This document shows positions 15,206 through 23,791 of a DNA stretch of 47,669 nucleotides, piece by piece; position 1 is the first letter of the stretch; each line of letters starts with the position of its first letter. The position numbers and the translations under genes are program-made. The DNA is taken from NCBI GenBank assembly GCA_017478205.1, contig JAFVDZ010000049.1:1-47669 (forward strand), written 5' to 3'. Under the pieces are notes generated by a model. That model did not search any database and was not told where the DNA came from. It saw nothing but the letters and a program-made list of their open reading frames with translations. Origin of the DNA: Spirochaetales bacterium (GTDB taxonomy: Bacteria; Spirochaetota; Spirochaetia; Sphaerochaetales; Sphaerochaetaceae).

Positions 15206-17200
15206 ATGAAAAAATTCCTCTCTTTCCTTGCAATAATGATTCTTATGGCAACTGCAGTTCTGCCTGCAGCTGATGATATTTCACCAGATGATATTCGTAT
15301 GGCAGATGTGCCTATCTACTATGGGGAGGAAAACTTTAGAGCAAGGATCCTAGAAAGAACTGAAGGGAAGAGAGACCCAATAGGACTTGTTCTCACAGGA
15401 GGATCTGCAAGAGCATTCGCACACCTGGGTGTTCTGAAATACCTTGAAGAGATTGGTGTTGAGCCAGATTTCATCATCACAAATTCAATGGGGTCCATTA
15501 TCGGCATGCTCTATGCAGCAGGTCTTTCACCAGACCAGATCATGAATGTTGTGAACTCAGGAGAACTGTCAACCTTCTTCAAGGTTTCAATTCCAAAGGA
15601 TGGTGGTCTAATTGAAGCATCTGGCTTCAAGGGCCTGATAGAAGCAGTTGTTGGCTCTGATTTACAGATAGAGGACCTTCCTATCCCTTGTATGGTAATT
15701 AGCCAGGATATGGTCACAAAGAGAGAGATCAGAATAAGCGAAGGCAAATTTGCAGATATCATGATTGCTTCCTTTGCAATTCCTGCATATTTCCCACCTA
15801 AGGAGTATAGAGGACACCTTCTAATCGATGGTGGAACGATAAACTTAGCTCCAATTTCTGTTGCCTATGACTATTCAGATACTGTAATTGTTTCAACTTC
15901 CTTCTACGATAACCCAGATCTCAACCTGAAGAACATGTTTACGATAATCAACGTTGGGTATGATATCGGTAAGAGAAGAAGAGCAGCTGAAGACATTAGA
16001 CACTTCGGTGACAAGATGATCTGGATAAGATGCAGCGTTGAGAATTTCTCCTTCATGGACTTCGAAGCTGCTGGTGAGATGATGGAGATCGGCTATGAGG
16101 ATGCCAAGAAGGAGAGTGAAAGACTTTCACAGCTCTATAAGGGAGGAATCAACCCGAGCACTGTAGAACGAAGGAGTAAGCTCACTGAAGTAATCCGCAA
16201 GGCATCAAGGAACCTCTATTTCTTCAATCGAATTGAAACAAGCGAGCCGTTCTCGACCTGGTCACTTGGAATGGCATCATTCCAGGATAACAAGCTGCCA
16301 TTCTATTTGAATGACAACATGACCTTTGGCCTAGACTATATCTTCCGTTATTCTCTCCTTGAATCAGGAGTAAAGCTTGGCTTTGAAACAGATACTACAA
16401 ACCTCGATGACAGATATGGTGCACTCTTGGGTTCTGGTTACCTATATGTCTATCCATTCTCCAATATGCGCTTATCTGTCTATGGCTCTGCAAGATATTC
16501 AAATCAGGGAGGAACATTGTTCCTTAGACAGGGATATGATTTCAAGTTCCTGAATAAGCCTAATGTATCCTTCGAATTTAATGAGGCATTCGAGACAAGC
16601 TATAACTCCTCTAAGAGTGTTGACAACTTTGAAGGCTTCCTTTTCCTTTCCCAGTTTGCAGGTCATAGAAAGATCAGGATGCTGGATTTCCAGTTGAATC
16701 TTGGCTATATCGGCTTGAAGGACTTCAATAATGATTATGGCTATAAGAGTTTTATCCAATTCTCTGCCAACACAAGGCTGTACCTTGAGTCTGAAGAACG
16801 CTTCTATCTGGATTTCGGCCTAAAGAACAGATATGCACTTGATGACACTGATATGATGCCTCTTTTCAAGGCTGATGGCTTTATAACAGGCGACAAGGAG
16901 ATGTCCAATGGGCTAATTGAACTTTCTGGAAGGAAGTCGCTCACAATCGTTCCTGTCAGCCTAGGTTACGATATGCCATTTACACCAACTACTGGTGAAT
17001 TCCTTATCTTCGAAGACCTAGAGGTTTCTCTCTTCTCTGACTTCCTGATCTATAAGGATATCAAAACCTCTATTGGTGTAGAATTCCAGGTTACTCCATC
17101 CCTTATCGGACTTCAGAGAGTTCCAATGACACTGCGTATCGGATATGACGCACTCTCTGATGGCTTCTTCTCAAGCTTGAGATTTACAGTAACAAAGTAA
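15206..17200 (+). CDS. Patatin-like phospholipase with outer-membrane barrel domain (PlpD/type Vd-like)
   Basis: A 664-residue protein with a signal peptide (M-K-K-F-L-S-F-L-A-I-M-I-L-M-A-T-A-V-L-P-A-A). The patatin domain (residues ~58-270) carries G-G-S-A-R-A-F-A-H-L-G (oxyanion region), the nucleophile Ser94 in T-N-S-M-G and Asp208 in D-G-G. The first glycine of G-x-S-x-G is threonine. The C-terminal ~300 residues are amphipathic strands rich in Y/F (for example Y-L-Y-V-Y-P-F-S-N-M-R-L-S-V-Y), ending in F-F-S-S-L-R-F-T-V-T-K, as in BamA-superfamily barrels. The predicted role is phospholipid hydrolysis at or through the outer membrane. The gene is probably monocistronic. Confidence 0.9.
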   Translation: MKKFLSFLAIMILMATAVLPAADDISPDDIRMADVPIYYGEENFRARILERTEGKRDPIGLVLTGGSARAFAHLGVLKYLEEIGVEPDFIITNSMGSIIGMLYAAGLSPDQIMNVVNSGELSTFFKVSIPKDGGLIEASGFKGLIEAVVGSDLQIEDLPIPCMVISQDMVTKREIRISEGKFADIMIASFAIPAYFPPKEYRGHLLIDGGTINLAPISVAYDYSDTVIVSTSFYDNPDLNLKNMFTIINVGYDIGKRRRAAEDIRHFGDKMIWIRCSVENFSFMDFEAAGEMMEIGYEDAKKESERLSQLYKGGINPSTVERRSKLTEVIRKASRNLYFFNRIETSEPFSTWSLGMASFQDNKLPFYLNDNMTFGLDYIFRYSLLESGVKLGFETDTTNLDDRYGALLGSGYLYVYPFSNMRLSVYGSARYSNQGGTLFLRQGYDFKFLNKPNVSFEFNEAFETSYNSSKSVDNFEGFLFLSQFAGHRKIRMLDFQLNLGYIGLKDFNNDYGYKSFIQFSANTRLYLESEERFYLDFGLKNRYALDDTDMMPLFKADGFITGDKEMSNGLIELSGRKSLTIVPVSLGYDMPFTPTTGEFLIFEDLEVSLFSDFLIYKDIKTSIGVEFQVTPSLIGLQRVPMTLRIGYDALSDGFFSSLRFTVTK

Positions 17201-17207
17201 AAGTGAT

Positions 17208-17229
17208 AGGGCTTCTGAAAATGGAGCCC
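17208..17229 (+). terminator. Possible terminator of the patatin gene
   Basis: GGGCTTC (17209-17215) pairs with GGAGCCC (17223-17229) with one G-U pair and a 7-base loop. The downstream T content is modest (ATTGTATTCCTT). Confidence 0.4.
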
Positions 17230-17280
17230 ATTGTATTCCTTACTTCAAGTTAGTAATCTGTAGTTTTTTGCGTTATGAGG

Positions 17281-18726
17281 TCATTCTTTAAATAAATCTT
17301 CCATTGTGATGGTATTTATGAAATCTCCGGAATATTCGTTATAGGTAAGCCCGTAAGTAGTAATCAACGTTCCGTGAACAACAGATTTTTTGGGAATGAG
17401 TGAGCTCAAAAGAGACTGACGCTTGATCAGAGTCTCATGATATTCCTTTCCAATAGAAAATTCTTCGCTGTAGAATTTTATTTCGCACATGTTCACGACA
17501 TTATCATTGCGAGAAATTATCAGATCTATTTGTGCTCCGCTTTCTCCAGATTCATCAGCTCGTTTAGACCAGGCAGACTGTGTGGTAATAACTCCGCTGA
17601 TTCCTAAAGCACTTTTAATTTGTTTTATATGATTGAAGCAGACATTTTCGAAAGCAAAACCTCTCCAGCTGCTAATTTGGCTTGAAGTAACACTTGGCTG
17701 CCAGAATGCAGAATCCAGAGACTCTTTATCTTTTACAAACTTAAGATAGAATCTACAGAATGGATCGACGAGTTTATAATGAGTCTCTCGTTTACCAAGA
17801 GAGAAAGGTATATATTCAATAACAAAGTCGCTGGCAATGAGAGCTTTCAGATGCTTTGAAATATGTCCACTATCTGTGAGTTTTAGCTTCTCAACAATTT
17901 CTTTGCGTGTATATCCGGCATTTACCTGACTTAAAAAGTTTACAATTGATTTCATTATTTCAGGATTGGTGAAACCAGAATCAAAGAGTCTGTCATACTC
18001 ATCCTTGAGTCTTGCTTTTGACATAAAAAGAAGCTTGTCAACATTCTGTGCAAGACTTAAACTGCGTTCAAAATACCCGAGATAATATGGTATACCTCCG
18101 AAAATCATATAGCTTTGAACAATGTCATAGTTTGAAATAACAATATTATTTGATTTGAAAAATTCTCTACATTCTGCAAGGGTAAAAGGGTTAAGTTTAA
18201 GTTCGTGAGTAACCCTATTATACAGTCCGCCATGATTATTGATCAGTTTGTCTAGAATCCATGAATTTGCGCTACCACAAACTACTACCATAACGTTTGA
18301 GCGGTGACATGCCCAAGTATTCCAAAAGCCTTCGAATGCAGTAACAAAGCCAGAGGCAGGTGTATCGAGCCATGGTAGTTCATCAAGAAAAACAATTTGT
18401 CGGTTTCCATTATCTTTTGACTGTAAAAACTGTTCGAGCATAAAAAAGGCTTCTAGCCACGATCTTGGTCTATGAGATTTGGGCATTCCCTGAAGCTGGA
18501 GTGAAAAATAAAAATGTTCAAGCTGTTTTTTCAGGCTGCTACCTTCAGAAGAGCCTTCTTCAATAGGTGACAAACCTGCATGACGGAAGGTAATTCTGTC
18601 CTTGAATGTTTCATCAACAAGGTACGTTTTTCCGACACGGCGTCGACCATAAATAGCAACCAGTTCAGCTTTGCCAGAGTTATAAATATTGTTAAGTTCT
18701 CGTATTTCTTCTTTTCTACCGACCAT
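17281..18726 (-). CDS. AAA/archaeal-type ATPase with DUF234 nuclease-like C-terminus
   Basis: A 481-residue P-loop ATPase of the family often annotated 'ATPase, AAA / DUF234'. The N-terminus reads V-G-R-K-E-E-I, followed by Walker A Y-G-R-R-R-V-G-K-T and Walker B I-V-F-L-D-E-L-P-W-L-D. A winged-helix region lies at ~280-320 (Y-T-R-K-E-I-V-E-K-L-K-L-T). The DUF234 C-terminus has a PD-(D/E)xK-like pattern: G-A-Q-I-D-L-I-I then C-E-I-K-F-Y. These genes are frequent in laterally transferred regions, and this one is noticeably more AT-rich than its neighbours. Function is unknown. The promoter ends 6 bases before the ATG, so the mRNA is predicted leaderless. Confidence 0.85.
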   Translation of the reverse strand: MVGRKEEIRELNNIYNSGKAELVAIYGRRRVGKTYLVDETFKDRITFRHAGLSPIEEGSSEGSSLKKQLEHFYFSLQLQGMPKSHRPRSWLEAFFMLEQFLQSKDNGNRQIVFLDELPWLDTPASGFVTAFEGFWNTWACHRSNVMVVVCGSANSWILDKLINNHGGLYNRVTHELKLNPFTLAECREFFKSNNIVISNYDIVQSYMIFGGIPYYLGYFERSLSLAQNVDKLLFMSKARLKDEYDRLFDSGFTNPEIMKSIVNFLSQVNAGYTRKEIVEKLKLTDSGHISKHLKALIASDFVIEYIPFSLGKRETHYKLVDPFCRFYLKFVKDKESLDSAFWQPSVTSSQISSWRGFAFENVCFNHIKQIKSALGISGVITTQSAWSKRADESGESGAQIDLIISRNDNVVNMCEIKFYSEEFSIGKEYHETLIKRQSLLSSLIPKKSVVHGTLITTYGLTYNEYSGDFINTITMEDLFKE

Positions 18727-18732
18727 GAAAAC

Positions 18733-18761
18733 ATTTTAACCTTACTTTAAAGGTCTGTAAA
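18733..18761 (-). promoter_or_regulatory. Promoter of the DUF234 ATPase (predicted leaderless)
   Basis: On the minus strand TTTACA (18761-18756), 17 bp, TAAAAT (18738-18733), then 6 bases to the ATG at 18726. Confidence 0.65.
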
Positions 18762-18898
18762 GTGCTAAAAACTAGTGTTCACCGACCGATAGAATAACAT
18801 ATTGCAAGTAAAACTCTGATGTTAAAAGATTCCATTTGTTTTTATACCCCTTACTATTGATGCCTTTAAACGATGTAAATGTATTCACTAAACAAAAA

Positions 18899-18924
18899 GA
18901 AGAGCACCCCACGAGGTGCTCTTC
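18899..18924 (-). terminator. Terminator of the Na/Pi symporter gene
   Basis: A perfect 10-bp inverted repeat GAAGAGCACC / GGTGCTCTTC with a 6-base loop. On the minus strand it is followed directly by TTTTTG. It lies 17 bases beyond the stop codon at 18941. Confidence 0.85.
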
Positions 18925-18940
18925 ATGCCTATTTTCTATT

Positions 18941-20710
18941 TTAGAGAGAATACTCAGATTTGAATTCATTGAAGTAAGTTTCGAACTTGAAAAGGTGTTC
19001 TTTCTTGATCTGGTTAGTGTACTCGTGTACATTGCCAGCACCTTCACTTTCAAGTTCAAGCATGGCTTCTGCAATGTTTGAACAGTGGTCAGAAACTCTT
19101 TCGAAGTTAGTAAGAAGGTCATTGAACACATAGCCCTTGCTTATATTGCATTCACCTCTCTGAAGTCTTGCAATGTGTCTTACCTTTACTTCTTCGATTA
19201 GTCCATCGATTACTTCTTCAAGTGGTTCTACGCGATGAGCAAGGTCAGAGCTATCTTCAACGAATGCCTTGATTGTGAGCGATGTGATTGCGTTGATTGC
19301 CTTGATGATCACATTGATATCATGCTGGCCTTCAGGAGTGAGGATGAAATCCTTTTCCTTCATCTCCCTTGCGTTCTCTGCAATATTGAGTGCGTGATCT
19401 GAAATTCTTTCAAAGTCAGTCAGGGAGTGCAGATATTTGCTGACATTTCTTGACTGAGTCTTTGGCATATCTCTGCCTGTGAGTTTCATCAGGTATGTGC
19501 CGATTCTATCTTCATACTTGTCAATTACGGTTTCGAGCCTTGCAACCTCATCATAACCTTCGTCTGTGAACTTCTTGCTCATCAGATCCGTTGCCAGGAG
19601 GATGCTCTGTTCAGTCTTTTCACCCATTGAATTGATTGCAAGTCTTGTCTGCTCAACAGCGAGAGCTGGATATTTGACGAATCTTTCTTCGAGTCTGTTG
19701 ACATCCTCAAGATCCTTATCTGCCTCTCCGTTATCCTTGACAAGCTTGACAACCAGCTTTTCAAGTAGGCCGATGAAAGGAAGTAGCACAACAACAATAA
19801 TTACACGGTAAACAGTGTTTGCAAGGGCAATCCTTACGCTTGTCATCGTCAAACCCGTGAATGAAAAGTGCAGGATTGAATTAGGTATGTAGAAAAGAAG
19901 ACTTACTACAACTGCACCTAGCGTATCGATTACGAGGTATGATAGGGCAGTACGTTTTCCTGCTGTACTTGCACCAAGCGCTGAAAGGAGAACAGGTACT
20001 GATGCACCGATACCGATACCCATTATGATAGGGAATGCAATTTCAAAGTTGATAGCTCCAGTGCTTGTGAGTGCCTGAAGAATACCGATGGCAGCAGAAG
20101 CACTCTGGATGACAGTTGTGAAGAGAAGACCGATGAGGACGCCGATGATTGGATTTGAGAAGCTTGTGAGAGCCTTTATGAATGCGGGACTGCTTCTTAG
20201 ATCACTTACTGAACCACTCATACTCTTCATACCGAACATCAATACTGCAAAGCCAAGCATGATGTCTCCAAGGAAGTGATCCTTTCGTCTCTTTTTGAAC
20301 ATTCTGAAGTAGATACCGATTATGGCAATTACAGCAGAAAGGGTTTCAGTTGAAAGCAGCCCCAAAAGGCCACTGCCATTACCAGAAGATAGGTCTGAAA
20401 GGGAAATGATCCAACCGGTTACACTGGTACCTATGATTGCACCCATGATGATTCCAATTGCTTGGGTAAGGTTCATCATCCCCGAGTTTACAAAGCCAAC
20501 TACCATTACAGAAGTTGCAGAGGAGGACTGGATAACAGCTGTTACACCAGCTCCTAGCAATATGCCTTTCAGAGGAGTTCCTGATAGCTTGTAAAGAATT
20601 ATTTCAAGCTTGTTGCCTGCAATACGCTTGAGTCCATCTCCCATCAGCGTCATACCGAATAGAAATAACGCAACACCACCAAGTAATTGGATTATGTCTG
20701 CAATATTCAT
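18941..20710 (-). CDS. Na/Pi cotransporter family protein with PhoU-like domain
   Basis: A 589-residue inner-membrane protein. The N-terminal ~320 residues have 8-9 transmembrane helices with the duplicated NptA/PNaS motif: G-V-T-A-V-I-Q-S-S-S-A-T-S in the first repeat and L-L-F-T-T-V-I-Q-S-A-S-A-A in the second; the Q-S-S/Q-S-A residues bind Na+ and phosphate in the family. The C-terminal ~230 residues form two PhoU-like helical bundles (D-F-E-R-I-S-D-H-A-L-N-I-A-E, N-F-E-R-V-S-D-H-C-S-N-I-A-E). The role is probably sodium-coupled phosphate movement with cytoplasmic regulation. No pst/pho genes adjoin it. A G-rich site (GGGGTGG) lies upstream of the ATG. Confidence 0.93.
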   Translation of the reverse strand: MNIADIIQLLGGVALFLFGMTLMGDGLKRIAGNKLEIILYKLSGTPLKGILLGAGVTAVIQSSSATSVMVVGFVNSGMMNLTQAIGIIMGAIIGTSVTGWIISLSDLSSGNGSGLLGLLSTETLSAVIAIIGIYFRMFKKRRKDHFLGDIMLGFAVLMFGMKSMSGSVSDLRSSPAFIKALTSFSNPIIGVLIGLLFTTVIQSASAAIGILQALTSTGAINFEIAFPIIMGIGIGASVPVLLSALGASTAGKRTALSYLVIDTLGAVVVSLLFYIPNSILHFSFTGLTMTSVRIALANTVYRVIIVVVLLPFIGLLEKLVVKLVKDNGEADKDLEDVNRLEERFVKYPALAVEQTRLAINSMGEKTEQSILLATDLMSKKFTDEGYDEVARLETVIDKYEDRIGTYLMKLTGRDMPKTQSRNVSKYLHSLTDFERISDHALNIAENAREMKEKDFILTPEGQHDINVIIKAINAITSLTIKAFVEDSSDLAHRVEPLEEVIDGLIEEVKVRHIARLQRGECNISKGYVFNDLLTNFERVSDHCSNIAEAMLELESEGAGNVHEYTNQIKKEHLFKFETYFNEFKSEYSL

Positions 20711-20804
20711 TGAAATTCCACCCCATTTCAGATAGATATTTACTCTAATTGTACAGATAAAGGAGTTTTTTTTAAAGGATTTAGATACTTGATAAGGATA
20801 TATC

Positions 20805-21509
20805 TTAGCTTCTTTGTGCTCGAATTACACCAAGAAGGTGAGATAGTGCACCATAACTTGTTGCTACATTATGGCTGACCTTGCTCTTGTCTGGTATGTT
20901 GATACCAATTGAGTATCCAGCAAACACGAACATTGGGTAGTCATTCACACCGTTTCCTACAACAGCGATTTCCTCTCTAGTGATATCAAGTAGCTCTGTC
21001 AATTTCTCAAGCCCCTTGTACTTGTTGATCCCCTTTGGTGTTATATCGAAGCAATCGATATGGCGATAGATATCGACATATTCAAGCAAATCTCTATTTT
21101 CGTCCAAAATCTCCTGAATGACATCGAAATCCTCAATTTTCGAAGGGAAGGGTGTAAGGCCTATTCTATTTGGCTGAAACCAGATCTTTGGTAACTTCTC
21201 TGATATTTCCCTTCTGAATATATCGATTGCTTCCTTTGCTTCCTTTTTATAGTCGAGCATATAGAAGAAGGCAGGGGGAACATCTACTCCAAATTCGATC
21301 ACTCCACCATTTTCTCCAATGAGTATTGGGTCTTTGATTTCAGCCTGTCTCATGAAACCACAGAGATAGAAAGCAGGCTTTCCTGAAACAACTGCTACAC
21401 GCACTCCTTCATCTTCTATCTGCCCAAGTAGGGCAAGATCTGTGTGTGTAATTCCTTTTCCTATTTTGGCGAGTGTATCATCGAGGTCGAATGCTGCAAG
21501 CTTGATCAT
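20805..21509 (-). CDS. HAD-superfamily (Cof/SPP-type) phosphatase
   Basis: A 234-residue cytoplasmic phosphatase. HAD motif I is D-L-D-D-T-L (residues 8-13), motif II V-V-S-G-K-P, motif III lysine in G-I-N-K-Y-K-G-L, and motif IV G-N-G-V-N-D-Y-P-M-F. The C2-type cap lies between motifs II and III, as in HAD-IIB sugar phosphatases. The substrate cannot be told from sequence. It is divergent from the outer-membrane gene at 21652. A perfect -10 box ends 7 bases before the ATG, so a leaderless transcript is predicted. Confidence 0.87.
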   Translation of the reverse strand: MIKLAAFDLDDTLAKIGKGITHTDLALLGQIEDEGVRVAVVSGKPAFYLCGFMRQAEIKDPILIGENGGVIEFGVDVPPAFFYMLDYKKEAKEAIDIFRREISEKLPKIWFQPNRIGLTPFPSKIEDFDVIQEILDENRDLLEYVDIYRHIDCFDITPKGINKYKGLEKLTELLDITREEIAVVGNGVNDYPMFVFAGYSIGINIPDKSKVSHNVATSYGALSHLLGVIRAQRS

Positions 21510-21516
21510 GCATGCA

Positions 21517-21522
21517 ATTATA
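21517..21522 (-). promoter_or_regulatory. -10 box of the HAD phosphatase gene
   Basis: A perfect TATAAT on the minus strand, 7 bases before the ATG at 21509. No clear -35 is seen at the matching distance, and no Shine-Dalgarno lies between. Confidence 0.6.
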
Positions 21523-21584
21523 ACTCTAGATAGACAAAAATACGAAATATTTGTTTTTGTTACCTTTTGTTTCTTTGATTGTTT

Positions 21585-21599
21585 TTACAATGATTGTAA
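21585..21599. promoter_or_regulatory. 7-1-7 palindrome resembling a Fur/PerR-family operator
   Basis: TTACAAT-G-ATTGTAA is a perfect 7-1-7 inverted repeat. The spacing and AT-rich core match Fur-family boxes (PerR consensus TTATAATnATTATAA). It overlaps the -35 of the outer-membrane gene promoter, so it is placed to repress. No Fur-family gene is in the window, so the regulator is inferred. Confidence 0.6.
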
Positions 21600-21622
21600 T
21601 AGTTACCTGTAAATTATATAGT
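21594..21622 (+). promoter_or_regulatory. Promoter of the predicted outer-membrane protein gene
   Basis: TTGTAA (21594-21599), 17 bp, TATAGT (21617-21622). The -35 forms the right arm of the 7-1-7 palindrome. The leader would be about 23 bases, with GAGGGAT before the ATG. Confidence 0.55.
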
Positions 21623-21651
21623 TTCTGTGGTAATTTTACTGACGAGGGATT

Positions 21652-22779
21652 ATGAATAGACGTATTCGTAGAACAATATTAGTAGTCTTGATGATTGTTT
21701 TATCATTGTCATCAATTTGTGCACTGGATCTTGGCAGCTCTGTCGGGGCTGTAGGTTTTGATGGCGAATTCGGATATGGTCTAGTCCCTTGCTATGCTGA
21801 ATACAACTTCTGGATCAAGGGAGTCCCTCAGCTGATCAAAGGTAACACTACCTCCATCTCATTCCATTTCAAGAGTGGTTATGCCGAGAGAGAGGATTAC
21901 AAAACTGATGTAGATTATGGCACTATAACTGGATACATGAATGCAAGATTCACACAGGGGTTCAAACATAACAAGTACAATGGTAGTGACCTTTATAGAC
22001 TCTGGGCACAGTATGCAGTAAGAATGGAACAGGCAATGCCTTGTATAAGCGATACTGTCGATGGTAACTATACAGCGTTTGAAAACCTCAGAGGTAAATC
22101 CTCCGATTACACAAAGGGTGATATCGATCTGTTGGACAACATGAAGGAAATGGCAAACGTCTTTTCCTTCGGTGTCGATTTCCCTTGGACCATTGATAGA
22201 ATTGCCGGTACTGAGAACTTCGATTTCGGTGCAAGATTCGATTACTCACCAAAACTCGTCAACGATGCCTTCTCATCAATCTTCGAAGTTCCGATCGACT
22301 ACACTGAGTTCTACGTATATATGAATCGATATCATACTATCTATGAAAAGGTTCAGAAGAAGAATCCAAACCTCAATAAGCTCACATACATGCTTGGCAA
22401 TAACATGAGCTTCAGAATTCTTGGTGGCGATTTCATCCCAAAGTTTGCTGGTGGTACTACATATAAGTATCGAATTGCTGATAGCTACAGCTTGTCTATT
22501 ATCGGTCCTCACATTAAGTCGAACCAGACCTATATGTATTTCAGAGTAGGCCTCGATTCCAGCTTCGGCTGTGGCTCAATGACAAACAATTGGAATGAAA
22601 AGGTTGGCTGGGAGTTCGATTCAAATCTGTTTGTTCTGCTTCACTTCAGAGTTTTCAACATCTTCCATGCTCAGCTCTATTGTGAGCACGAGTTCTACTA
22701 CACAAACAACAATAACGTATCGAGATTCCTGAAAGACACTTGGGGTTCTCCTTCCTTCTCTTTCTATATCTCTCTGTGA
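21652..22779 (+). CDS. Predicted outer-membrane beta-barrel protein
   Basis: A 375-residue protein with a signal peptide (R-R-T-I-L-V-V-L-M-I-V-L-S-L-S-S-I-C-A). The mature part is rich in alternating aromatic strands (F-G-Y-G-L-V-P-C-Y-A-E-Y-N-F-W, Y-M-Y-F-R-V-G-L-D-S-S-F-G, A-Q-L-Y-C-E-H-E-F-Y-Y) and ends S-F-S-F-Y-I-S-L, with an aromatic penultimate pattern fitting a barrel. No specific family recognised. A Fur-like box overlaps its promoter, hinting at metal- or peroxide-responsive expression (inference). Its TGA overlaps the trmO ATG (TGATG), giving an odd coupling of an envelope gene to a tRNA-modification gene. Confidence 0.78.
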   Translation: MNRRIRRTILVVLMIVLSLSSICALDLGSSVGAVGFDGEFGYGLVPCYAEYNFWIKGVPQLIKGNTTSISFHFKSGYAEREDYKTDVDYGTITGYMNARFTQGFKHNKYNGSDLYRLWAQYAVRMEQAMPCISDTVDGNYTAFENLRGKSSDYTKGDIDLLDNMKEMANVFSFGVDFPWTIDRIAGTENFDFGARFDYSPKLVNDAFSSIFEVPIDYTEFYVYMNRYHTIYEKVQKKNPNLNKLTYMLGNNMSFRILGGDFIPKFAGGTTYKYRIADSYSLSIIGPHIKSNQTYMYFRVGLDSSFGCGSMTNNWNEKVGWEFDSNLFVLLHFRVFNIFHAQLYCEHEFYYTNNNNVSRFLKDTWGSPSFSFYISL

Positions 22780-23447
22780 TGAAGATAATCGCTCACATCC
22801 ATACTGATTTCGATTCGAAATTTGGAATTCCCCGACAAAGTGGCCTTGTGGAGGCCCTGCGCGGGGAAATTGTTTTTGAAAAGGAATATCGAAATCTTGA
22901 AGCTTTCAGAGGGATAGAGGAGTTTTCTCACCTCTGGCTCATCTGGCAGTTTTCATTAGCTGTCAGAACAACCTGGTCTCCAACAGTGAGACCACCTAGA
23001 CTAGGAGGAGAGGAAAGAGTGGGTGTCTTTGCATCTCGCTCTCCATTTCGCCCTAATCCAATTGGACTTTCATCTGTCAAGCTATTGTCTCTTGATATCA
23101 GGAAGGACGTAGGTCCTGTGCTAGTTGTAAGTGGTGCAGATATGATGGATGGCACACCTATCTATGACATCAAGCCATATATTGCATATGCAGATAGCCA
23201 CCCAGATGCAACTGGTGGCTTTACTGACAAAGTAAAGGCACGCTCTCTTGAGGTTGTATTTCCTGAGAAACTCAAGGAAAGAGTTCCTGAAGAAAAGCTT
23301 GATGCACTGATCGGCGTGCTTTCTCAAGATCCAAGACCTAGATATCAGGATGATAGTGAAAGAATCTATGGTATGAGCTTTGCCAATCTTGATGTTAAAT
23401 TCAGGTGTGAAGGTGAAAGACTATTTGTACTCGATATCGTATCCTAG
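22779..23447 (+). CDS. trmO: tRNA (N6-threonylcarbamoyladenosine37-N6)-methyltransferase TrmO
   Basis: TrmO (TsaA/UPF0066) methylates t6A37 in tRNA-Thr using SAM. The 222-residue protein shows the family motifs K-F-G-I-P-R-Q-S-G, W-S-P-T-V-R-P-P-R-L-G-G, then V-G-V-F-A-S-R-S-P-F-R-P-N-P-I-G-L-S and the C-terminal Q-D-P-R-P-R-Y. I start at 22779 because M-K-I-I-A-H-I-H-T-D-F matches the family N-terminus; an upstream in-frame ATG at 22740 would add residues from within the previous gene. The end overlaps the convergent small gene by 4 bases. Confidence 0.95.
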   Translation: MKIIAHIHTDFDSKFGIPRQSGLVEALRGEIVFEKEYRNLEAFRGIEEFSHLWLIWQFSLAVRTTWSPTVRPPRLGGEERVGVFASRSPFRPNPIGLSSVKLLSLDIRKDVGPVLVVSGADMMDGTPIYDIKPYIAYADSHPDATGGFTDKVKARSLEVVFPEKLKERVPEEKLDALIGVLSQDPRPRYQDDSERIYGMSFANLDVKFRCEGERLFVLDIVS

Positions 23448-23731
23448 AACTCTTCATGACCACAGGCAGCAATATCATCTCTTGTCTTCAGATAGCTTTC
23501 AAGAATCGCTATAGCTCTGAATTTTCCAACCTTGTTGATCCTTATATAGCATCTGCCGTTCTCTTCTCTTTTCCTAACTAGTTGAAGTGCAGAAAGCTCT
23601 TCGATATCACCACTAGTATTTTCAATTGTTGATATTTCCTTCTCGCCTTCAAAAAGTTTGGCAAGAAGAGAAAGATTGTTTTCATCTCCTAGGGCCCTAA
23701 AGAGCCGTGAGTCTTCTTTGAAATTATGCAT
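23444..23731 (-). CDS. Small winged-helix-like protein
   Basis: A 95-residue protein. I choose ATG 23731 because AGGAGAG lies about 11 bases upstream; longer frames would run into the divergent pectinesterase gene. The pattern R-L-F-R-A-L-G-D-E-N-N-L-S-L-L-A-K-L then D-I-E-E-L-S-A-L-Q-L-V-R-K-R-E-E-N-G-R-C-Y resembles an ArsR-type winged helix with wing, but a clear recognition helix is not obvious. It could regulate the adjacent divergent gene. Moderate confidence that it is a gene, low confidence in the fold. Confidence 0.6.
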   Translation of the reverse strand: MHNFKEDSRLFRALGDENNLSLLAKLFEGEKEISTIENTSGDIEELSALQLVRKREENGRCYIRINKVGKFRAIAILESYLKTRDDIAACGHEEF

Positions 23732-23791
23732 TGTTTCTACTCTCCTATATTGCAAGTTGTTCAAAAAAAGTGTAGTTCTGTTTCTTGAATT

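Noticed and set aside
22740-22778. Longer trmO start at 22740
   Set aside because: The extra residues come from the end of the outer-membrane gene, and the TrmO family begins at M-K-I-I-A-H.
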